64,000 bases of DNA, taken from Halapricum desulfuricans (lineage in GTDB: Archaea; Halobacteriota; Halobacteria; Halobacteriales; Haloarculaceae). Below the pieces are notes generated by a model, which saw only the letters and a list, made by a program, of their open reading frames with translations, made no database searches and was not told the DNA's origin. The position numbers were made by a program, and so were the translations under genes. Every line of letters starts with the position of its first letter. The stretch's first letter is position 1. Positions 58,894 to 64,000 of this stretch are shown one piece after another. The DNA lies in contig NZ_CP064787.1 of the NCBI RefSeq assembly GCF_017094505.1, positions 2,604,001-2,668,000 of the forward strand. The letters run 5' to 3'.

Positions 58894-59694
58894 TCAGATC
58901 TCGCTCTCGAAGTCCTCGAGCGCGTAGGCGGGTTCGGCACCGCGACGGTCGAGCGTCTCGTTGGCCAGCAGCCAGTAGACGACGCTCAGGGCCTTGCGAC
59001 CCTTGTTGTTGGTCGGGACGACCAGGTCGACGTTGCTGGTCGTGTTGTTCGAGTCACACATCGCGATGACCGGGATGCCGACCGTGATGGCCTCCTTGAC
59101 GGCCTGTGCGTCGCCTATTGGGTCGGTAACGACCACGACGTCCGGTTCGATGTACCCCTCGTAGTCAGGGTTAGTGAGCGTCCCGGGAATGAACCGACCT
59201 GTCCGGGCGCGAGCGCCCACGGCCTCGGCGAACTTCTCGGCCGGGAACCGGCCGTACTGTCGGGAGGAGGCCACGAGGATCTGCTCGGGGTCGTAGTTCG
59301 CGAGGAAGTCCGCGGCGGTGCGGATCCGCGAGTCGGTCATCGAGACGTCCAGCACGTACAGCCCGTCCGTGCGGACGCGGTGGATGAACCGCTCCATGTC
59401 GGCGGTCTTCTGCTGGGTCCCGATGTGAACCCCGGCCCCGAGGTAGTCCTCGACCGGAATGAGGAGGTCCGCCTCTTCGCCCTCGGGCATGACGTCTTCG
59501 TCAAGCGCCGGCTGCTCCTCCCCGGCGTCGGGCTCGTCAGCGTCCGCCTCCGGTTCGTCGGTCGCGGGTTCGGTCTCAGCGTCCGTCGGCGCGTCGGCCT
59601 CGGACGCCGGCGATTCCTCCGTCTCGGCGACAGCGCCGGCGTCGCCGGCGGCCTCCGAAGTCTCGTCGATGTCGTCTTCTTCGTCCTGACTCAT
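58894..59694 (-). CDS. rpsB: 30S ribosomal protein S2 (uS2)
   Basis: 266 residues, with an unusual N-terminal acidic extension of about 75 residues rich in glutamate, aspartate and alanine before the conserved core that begins [22 protein letters not shown]2 signatures [15 protein letters not shown] and [29 protein letters not shown] are clear. It binds the 30S head-body junction. The ATG overlaps the TGA of enolase (ATGA 59691-59694), the conserved archaeal order eno-rpsB. It is the last gene of the operon in this window. Confidence 0.96.
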   Translation of the reverse strand: MSQDEEDDIDETSEAAGDAGAVAETEESPASEADAPTDAETEPATDEPEADADEPDAGEEQPALDEDVMPEGEEADLLIPVEDYLGAGVHIGTQQKTADMERFIHRVRTDGLYVLDVSMTDSRIRTAADFLANYDPEQILVASSRQYGRFPAEKFAEAVGARARTGRFIPGTLTNPDYEGYIEPDVVVVTDPIGDAQAVKEAITVGIPVIAMCDSNNTTSNVDLVVPTNNKGRKALSVVYWLLANETLDRRGAEPAYALEDFESEI

Positions 59695-60890
59695 GCTTGT
59701 TCTTCGATGCGGATGAGTTCGTTCAGTTTGGCGGTGCGTTCGCCGGCGACGGTGCCGGTCTTGATGTAGGGGGCGGCCGCGCCCACGGCGAGGTGGGCGA
59801 TGGTCGTGTCCTCGGTCTCACCGCTGCGGTGAGAGACCACCGACTGGATGCCATGTTTGGCGCCGAGTTCGATGGCGTCGACGGCGTCTGAGAGGGTGCC
59901 GATCTGGTTGGGCTTGATGAGAATGGCGTTCGAGGAGCCCTCCTCGATGCCATCCTGGAGGCGCTCGACGTTGGTGACGTACAGATCGTCGCCACAGATG
60001 AGCGTCCGGTCGCCGACGCGGTCGGTCAGCTCGGCGAAGGCCTCGAAGTCGTTTTCGTCGAGGGGGTCTTCGACGTAGGCCATGTCGTACTCCTCGACCA
60101 TCTCGGCGACGTAGTCGATCTGTTCGGCCGTCGAGCGGTTGGCCTCGCCCTCGTAGACGTACTCGCCGTCTTCGTACATCTCGGCAGCGGCCATGTCCAG
60201 GCCGAAGGAGATCTCGAAGCCGAGTTCGTCGCCGACCTCGGTGGTGGCCTGATCGACGATCTCGAAGGCCTCGTCGTCGCCGATCGGCGGCGCCCAGGCG
60301 CCCTCGTCGCCCTTGTTCGCGGGGACGCCGCGCTCCTCGAGGAGTTCGCCGATCCGGGCGTGGACCTGCGCGTTGGCGAAGACCGCCTCGGTGACGCTCG
60401 GTGCGCCCACTGGCGCCGAAAGGAACTCCTGGATGTTGGTGGCTTCCTCGGCGTGCTCGCCGCCGCCGACGACGTTGCCCAACGGCGTCGGGAACTGATC
60501 GCCCCGGAAGGTCCCGCCCAGGTGCTGATACAGCGGTGCGCCGAGCACGTCGGCACCGGCCTTGGCGGCGGCCATGCTGATCGCGACCGCGCTGTTCGCG
60601 CCGATCTCCGAGAAGTTCTCGGTGCCGTCGGCGGCGTGTAGCGCGGCGTCGACTTCCCGCTGGTTGCCGGCGTAGACCTCGCCGACCAGCCGCGGGACGG
60701 CGCGTTCGCGGGCGCTGGCGATCGCCTCGTTGGCCGGCAGTTCGATCGCCTCGTGTTCGCCCGTGCTCGCGCCGCTCGGAGCGGCCGCACGGCCGAATCC
60801 ACCGCTCTCGGTGGTGACGTCGGCCTCGACGGTCGCGTTGCCTCGCGAGTCCAGTACGCGTCGCAGTCGTACGTCCGTGATGAGTGTCAT
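59691..60890 (-). CDS. eno: Enolase
   Basis: 399 residues from ATG at 60890. Enolase signatures are [63 protein letters not shown] and [16 protein letters not shown], with [12 protein letters not shown] near the end. It interconverts 2-phosphoglycerate and phosphoenolpyruvate. The frame to 61235 overlaps rpoK and rpoN and was rejected. It overlaps rpsB and rpoK by 4 bp each, so a metabolic gene is fully embedded in the ribosomal operon, as is usual in archaea. Confidence 0.97.
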   Translation of the reverse strand: MTLITDVRLRRVLDSRGNATVEADVTTESGGFGRAAAPSGASTGEHEAIELPANEAIASARERAVPRLVGEVYAGNQREVDAALHAADGTENFSEIGANSAVAISMAAAKAGADVLGAPLYQHLGGTFRGDQFPTPLGNVVGGGEHAEEATNIQEFLSAPVGAPSVTEAVFANAQVHARIGELLEERGVPANKGDEGAWAPPIGDDEAFEIVDQATTEVGDELGFEISFGLDMAAAEMYEDGEYVYEGEANRSTAEQIDYVAEMVEEYDMAYVEDPLDENDFEAFAELTDRVGDRTLICGDDLYVTNVERLQDGIEEGSSNAILIKPNQIGTLSDAVDAIELGAKHGIQSVVSHRSGETEDTTIAHLAVGAAAPYIKTGTVAGERTAKLNELIRIEEQA

Positions 60891-61072
60891 GTGTGTTGCC
60901 CTCGGTTGACGGTGAAGGGGAGGACACCGGCGTCGTACTCTTCGGCCGCGATGAGGATCGGCTGGGTCTGCTCGGTGTCGACCAACACCGGCGCGCCGTG
61001 GGCGATCTGCAGCGCTCGCGCACCGATGATGCGAGCCTTCTCGTAGCGGTTGTACTGCTGGGTCCCCATCAT
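60887..61072 (-). CDS. rpoK: DNA-directed RNA polymerase subunit K (Rpb6)
   Basis: 61 residues ([20 protein letters not shown], then [24 protein letters not shown]). It matches the short archaeal Rpo6 core that fastens the polymerase clamp. The ATG at 61072 overlaps the rpoN stop (ATGA); a second ATG three bases on (61069) is an alternative. Its stop overlaps the eno start. Confidence 0.95.
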   Translation of the reverse strand: MMGTQQYNRYEKARIIGARALQIAHGAPVLVDTEQTQPILIAAEEYDAGVLPFTVNRGQHT

Positions 61073-61263
61073 TGATACGGTGCGACGACGTCGACGAGAT
61101 CCTCGTGTGAGACGAGCATCCGCCGACAGCAGTGTCGTTCGACGCCCAGATCGTCGAGGACTTTTTCGGGGTCTTCGTCACCCTCGCGGGCCCGCTCTTT
61201 GAACTCCTCCCATTCGCCGGCGATAACGTTTCCACAGGTGAAACACCTGACCGGTACCATCAT
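61069..61263 (-). CDS. rpoN: DNA-directed RNA polymerase subunit N (Rpb10)
   Basis: 64 residues. The zinc site CFTCG near the N-terminus and CCRRM (about residues 45-49) match the Rpo10 zinc bundle; [20 protein letters not shown] is diagnostic. The first or second ATG (61263 or 61260) may be used. It is the small zinc-binding assembly subunit of archaeal RNA polymerase. It precedes rpoK and follows rpsI in the operon. Confidence 0.96.
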   Translation of the reverse strand: MMVPVRCFTCGNVIAGEWEEFKERAREGDEDPEKVLDDLGVERHCCRRMLVSHEDLVDVVAPYQ

Positions 61264-61275
61264 ATCTTGATCACC

Positions 61276-61674
61276 TTAGCGGTAGGACTTCTGATAGCGC
61301 GCACGGGCACCGGGTCCGCCCCACTTCTTGGGCTCGGACTGACGCACGTCGTTGACCAGCAACGAGCGGTCGAACTCCATGTACGCGTCGCGCAGTTCCG
61401 CGTCGTTCGTGTGCTGGACCAGCCCGCGTGCGATCGCCGTCCGGGTGGCGTCCGCCTGCCCGGTCGTGCCGCCGCCCTCGACGGAGACGTCGACGTCGAC
61501 CGACTCGCGCAGGTCGTCGTCGGCGATCCGGAAGGGTTCGAGCATCTTCAGCCGTGCCAGCTCCGGTTCCACCAGTTCGACGGGCCGGGAGTTGATCCGA
61601 ACCCGGCCCTCGCCGTCGCTCACTGTCGCGCGAGCGATAGCGGTCTTCTTCTTGCCTGATGTGTTCGTTACCAT
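61276..61674 (-). CDS. rpsI: 30S ribosomal protein S9 (uS9)
   Basis: 132 residues from ATG at 61674 ([18 protein letters not shown]). The C-terminal [24 protein letters not shown] is the family signature, ending in the basic tail that reaches the P-site tRNA. Its start overlaps the rplM stop by 7 bp, giving the order rplM-rpsI. The longer frame to 62058 lies within rplM. Confidence 0.96.
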   Translation of the reverse strand: MVTNTSGKKKTAIARATVSDGEGRVRINSRPVELVEPELARLKMLEPFRIADDDLRESVDVDVSVEGGGTTGQADATRTAIARGLVQHTNDAELRDAYMEFDRSLLVNDVRQSEPKKWGGPGARARYQKSYR

Positions 61675-62105
61675 GTTACCTTGGCTCCGAGGCTTGCCGC
61701 GAGTTCGTCCAGTTCGACGAACTTGATGTTCGATAGTCGATCCAGCGAGGTCCCCTCGAGAACTTCGCCCTCGTTGTCGTAGGGGTTGCCCACGTACACG
61801 CGGACGTTCTCGAAGGCTTTGCGGCCCTGCTGCTCCTTGTAGGGGAGCATGCCGCGGATCGCGCGCTTGAAGATCCCGTCGGGTCGCTTGGGATAGGCCG
61901 GCCCCCGATCGGAGCCGATGTCCCGACGCTTCTGGTATTTCTCCACGACGTCGCCCTCGCGGCCGGTGATGACCGCGCGTTCGGCGTTGACGACCGCGAT
62001 CGTCTCTCCGTCCATCGCGCGTTCTGCGACCTGACTCGCCACGCGACCCATGATGCAATCACGGGCGTCGACGATCACGTCGGCGTCAATCGTGTCTGTG
62101 TTCAT
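61668..62105 (-). CDS. rplM: 50S ribosomal protein L13 (uL13)
   Basis: 145 residues. Signatures [39 protein letters not shown] and [27 protein letters not shown] define L13. It overlaps rpl18e by 4 bp (ATGA) and rpsI by 7 bp. Confidence 0.96.
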   Translation of the reverse strand: MNTDTIDADVIVDARDCIMGRVASQVAERAMDGETIAVVNAERAVITGREGDVVEKYQKRRDIGSDRGPAYPKRPDGIFKRAIRGMLPYKEQQGRKAFENVRVYVGNPYDNEGEVLEGTSLDRLSNIKFVELDELAASLGAKVTW

Positions 62106-62452
62106 CGGATCACCCGTACGTTCGAGCCGTCGGGGTTGTTCTGTACTGCCTGTTCGAGCGAGACGGTCTCGCCGACCTGTTCGATCTTTGTCTCGGCCGA
62201 GCTGGAGAAGTCGACGGCCGCGACAGTGACGTCCTTCTGCAGGACACCGCTGCCGAGAACCTTGCCCGGAACGACCACGGTCTCGTCTTCCCGGGCGTAC
62301 CGTTCGATACGGCCCAGGTTGACTTCTGCGTGGGTGCGCCGCGGCTTTTCGAGCCGGTCGGCGACGTCGCCCCAGACATTTCCGCCCGACTGGCGGGCGG
62401 CCGACTTCAGATCGGCGATGAGACTACTGAGTCTCGGGTTACTCTTACTCAT
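62102..62452 (-). CDS. rpl18e: 50S ribosomal protein L18e (eL18)
   Basis: 116 residues ([20 protein letters not shown], then [20 protein letters not shown] and [20 protein letters not shown]). An archaeal/eukaryotic ribosomal protein with no bacterial counterpart. It is the gene directly after tRNA-Leu in the operon. Confidence 0.96.
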   Translation of the reverse strand: MSKSNPRLSSLIADLKSAARQSGGNVWGDVADRLEKPRRTHAEVNLGRIERYAREDETVVVPGKVLGSGVLQKDVTVAAVDFSSSAETKIEQVGETVSLEQAVQNNPDGSNVRVIR

Positions 62453-62470
62453 AACGTCCCTCCTGAAAAG

Positions 62471-62555
62471 TGCAGGGAGCAGGATTTGAACCTGCGGACC
62501 CCTACGGGACAGCGCCCTGAACGCTGCGCCGTTGGCCAGACTTGGCTATCCCTGC
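62471..62555 (-). tRNA. tRNA-Leu (anticodon CAG)
   Basis: 85 nt with a seven-base acceptor stem (GCAGGGA/TCCCTGC), discriminator A, anticodon stem CAGCG/CGCTG around loop TTCAGGG (anticodon CAG), and a long variable arm typical of tRNA-Leu. TPsiC loop region GGTTCAAATCC is normal. No CCA is encoded and no intron is seen. It lies inside the ribosomal-protein operon between rpoD and rpl18e, the conserved archaeal location. Confidence 0.95.
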
Positions 62556-62672
62556 TCGCAATAGTCTGTTTTTCGTGGCCCTTCAAACCCCTTTCGGTCC
62601 GGCGGTCCCGGCCGCTCGCACCGCTGGGGGCAGCGGACGGACGCCGTGGGTGTCGAAGGGCAGTTTTCATCG

Positions 62673-63422
62673 TTATAGCTGTACCGCGTCTTTCAGTTCC
62701 TCGGCGCGACCGCGGATCGAATCGATCCCGGCCTGCACGAGCGTGTCCACGTCGAACGACCCGTCCGTCTCGACGTCGAAGACGAACGCGTTCTCGACGT
62801 CCGTGACCTCGACCTCGCTGTCAGGGTAGCGCTCGGTGAGGTCGTTGTCGAACTCCTCGGTCGGGACGAGTTCGCCGTCCTCGGTCTCGATGACCCCGCG
62901 GACGATCTCGGATTCGTCGTCGTGGAACTCGTCGCGATCGCCGACGACCTCGACGCGCTGGAGGTGTCGATACCCGACCGCCACGCCGCCCTGGTGTTTG
63001 GCGTGGTCTTTCCCGTAGCCGAGTTCGGCCTCGGCCTCGAGTTCCAGCCGCTGGCCGTCCTTGAGTTCGATGATCGGCACGTCCGTTTCGGCCGGCTGCA
63101 CCATCTCGTCGCTTGAGACGAGATCGCCGGAGTAGGCCGTCTCCGGGCCCTCGACGTCCAGCGCAAGCGTGACGGTGTCCTCTGCGTCGAACTCGCCGCC
63201 GAGCGGCGTCGTCAGCGGGACCAGCCCGAGCCGGAGCGCGAGCTGCTCGTCGAACATCACCGAGGAGTTCTCGATAAACCGGACGGTATCGATACTGAAC
63301 GTGGGCACGTCGGCGATCATCGCCCGGCGGATGCCGTTGGCGAACGCCGGCGTGACACCACGGACGAGGAACTTCGCCTCGGTGTCGTCGCGCTCGATGA
63401 ACGTTACGTCGTAGTCTGCCAT
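62673..63422 (-). CDS. rpoD: DNA-directed RNA polymerase subunit D (Rpb3/AC40)
   Basis: 249 residues. [35 protein letters not shown] is the RpoD/alpha dimerisation signature, followed by [12 protein letters not shown] and the C-terminal dimer helix. The central iron-sulfur cysteines found in some archaeal Rpo3 proteins are absent, as in many haloarchaea. It forms the assembly platform with RpoL, RpoN and RpoP. It follows rpsK and precedes tRNA-Leu. Confidence 0.95.
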   Translation of the reverse strand: MADYDVTFIERDDTEAKFLVRGVTPAFANGIRRAMIADVPTFSIDTVRFIENSSVMFDEQLALRLGLVPLTTPLGGEFDAEDTVTLALDVEGPETAYSGDLVSSDEMVQPAETDVPIIELKDGQRLELEAEAELGYGKDHAKHQGGVAVGYRHLQRVEVVGDRDEFHDDESEIVRGVIETEDGELVPTEEFDNDLTERYPDSEVEVTDVENAFVFDVETDGSFDVDTLVQAGIDSIRGRAEELKDAVQL

Positions 63423-63427
63423 TGTGG

Positions 63428-63814
63428 TTACCCGCTGGATTTCGGACTTCGCGTGCCGTCGTGTGGGATCGGCGTGACGTCCTCGATGCGACCGATCTCC
63501 AGGCCCGCACGGGCCAGCGCGCGGATCGTCGCCTGCGCGCCCGGACCGGGGTTGGTCTGGAGGTTTCCGCCGGGACCGCGCACGCGAACGTGAACGCCCT
63601 CGACGCCCTGGGACTGGACGTCCTCGGCGACGGTCTCGGCCATCTGCATCGCCGCGTACGGCGACGCCTCGTCGCGGTTCTGCTTGACGACCGTCCCGCC
63701 GGAGGACTTCGCGAGCGTCTCCGCGCCGGTCAGGTCGGTGATCGTGATGATCGTGTTGTTAAACGATGCGTGCACGTGAGCGATGGCCCACTTGCTGTCC
63801 TCGTTTTCTGCCAT
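63428..63814 (-). CDS. rpsK: 30S ribosomal protein S11 (uS11)
   Basis: 128 residues. [41 protein letters not shown] and [45 protein letters not shown] are unmistakable S11 motifs. The gene begins 1 bp after the rpsD stop. Confidence 0.96.
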   Translation of the reverse strand: MAENEDSKWAIAHVHASFNNTIITITDLTGAETLAKSSGGTVVKQNRDEASPYAAMQMAETVAEDVQSQGVEGVHVRVRGPGGNLQTNPGPGAQATIRALARAGLEIGRIEDVTPIPHDGTRSPKSSG

Positions 63815-63815
63815 G

Positions 63816-64000
63816 TTATTGTTCCTCCGCGCGTTCGGGGTGGAGTTCGTCCGCGAGCGGGCTCGTCTCGTCGAAGGCGATCGTGCCTTCCTCCTCGACG
63901 GCGACCTTCTTCGAGGGGGTCTGGACCCGAGCGCCGTCGACGGTGACGTGCCCGTGGACGATGAACTGCCGGGACTGTTCGGGCGTGTTGCCCAGCCCCT
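63816..64000 (-). CDS. rpsD: 30S ribosomal protein S4 (uS4), 5' end outside window
   Basis: The C-terminal part is seen, ending EEQ-TAA at 63816-63818. The region [20 protein letters not shown] is the S4 RNA-binding (S4-domain) signature. The C-terminus is acidic ([16 protein letters not shown]). The remainder of the gene and the probable rpsM lie beyond position 64000. Confidence 0.93.
   Translation of the reverse strand, partial: GLGNTPEQSRQFIVHGHVTVDGARVQTPSKKVAVEEEGTIAFDETSPLADELHPERAEEQ

Noticed and set aside
1-64000. CRISPR arrays, integrases, toxin-antitoxin pairs or prophage genes
   Set aside because: None were seen on either strand; the ribbon-helix-helix gene at 39418 has no toxin partner beside it.

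Overview
The window is chromosomal DNA from a halophilic archaeon of class Halobacteria. It is GC-rich, its proteins are acidic, promoters are TATA boxes about 26-30 nt ahead of nearly leaderless starts, and the right end carries the archaeal alpha ribosomal operon. It also has a bacterioruberin operon, a haloarchaeal men cluster and an archaeal leucyl-tRNA synthetase. The genus cannot be fixed from the sequence. Some gene families (GH31 pair, DUF2206 membrane protein) would suit a Halorhabdus/Haloarculaceae-like organism, but that is only a guess. No rRNA gene, CRISPR array, recognisable transposase or integrase was seen.

Layout. 1-1876: APC-family permease with a C-terminal universal-stress domain, cut by the window edge. 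2056-12741: surface-glycan cluster with three GT4 glycosyltransferases, a large DUF2206-like membrane protein, a GT2 enzyme, a DUF1616-like protein, a ParB-like protein and a flippase. 12889-18305: tandem GH31 glycosidases. 18458-23378: dihydroorotase, the archaeal ADH-synthase, a 48-residue small protein, a Bat-type HTH regulator and a 7TM-PAS histidine kinase. 23500-26992: a four-gene operon (UbiD-like decarboxylase, aconitase-X large and small subunits, UbiX) that matches the anhydromevalonate-phosphate branch of the archaeal mevalonate pathway. 27010-33333: esterase, leuS, small membrane protein, alanine dehydrogenase-like protein, old yellow enzyme. 33389-36733: bacterioruberin genes cruF-lyeJ-crtD. 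36792-45303: mixed housekeeping and uncharacterised genes, including a scar holding two gene remnants (38879-39329), a photolyase, a diverged NAD-kinase-like protein and a PiT transporter. 45535-57089: menaquinone genes menE, menC, menA, menB, menD, menF, interrupted by an AT-richer two-gene segment (49192-51528) and a DnaJ-membrane protein. 57201-58809: double PhoU-TrkA_C protein and a small membrane protein. 58894-64000: rpsB, eno, rpoK, rpoN, rpsI, rplM, rpl18e, tRNA-Leu(CAG), rpoD, rpsK, partial rpsD.

How the genes fit together. Three isoprenoid-linked modules share the window: a candidate route to isopentenyl phosphate, C50 carotenoid synthesis, and menaquinone with its prenyltransferase. 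The glycan cluster supplies nucleotide- and lipid-linked sugar transferases plus a flippase.

Best leads. (1) The complete PMDh/AMPD/UbiX operon, which I recall as atypical for haloarchaea. (2) A family of about 80-bp nested palindromes that begin on the last base of a stop codon, two of which show compensatory arm changes. (3) The low-GC insert inside the men cluster, with a DDxxD-bearing helical protein and an unknown membrane protein. (4) A perfect 14-bp palindrome abutting the start of the second GH31 gene.
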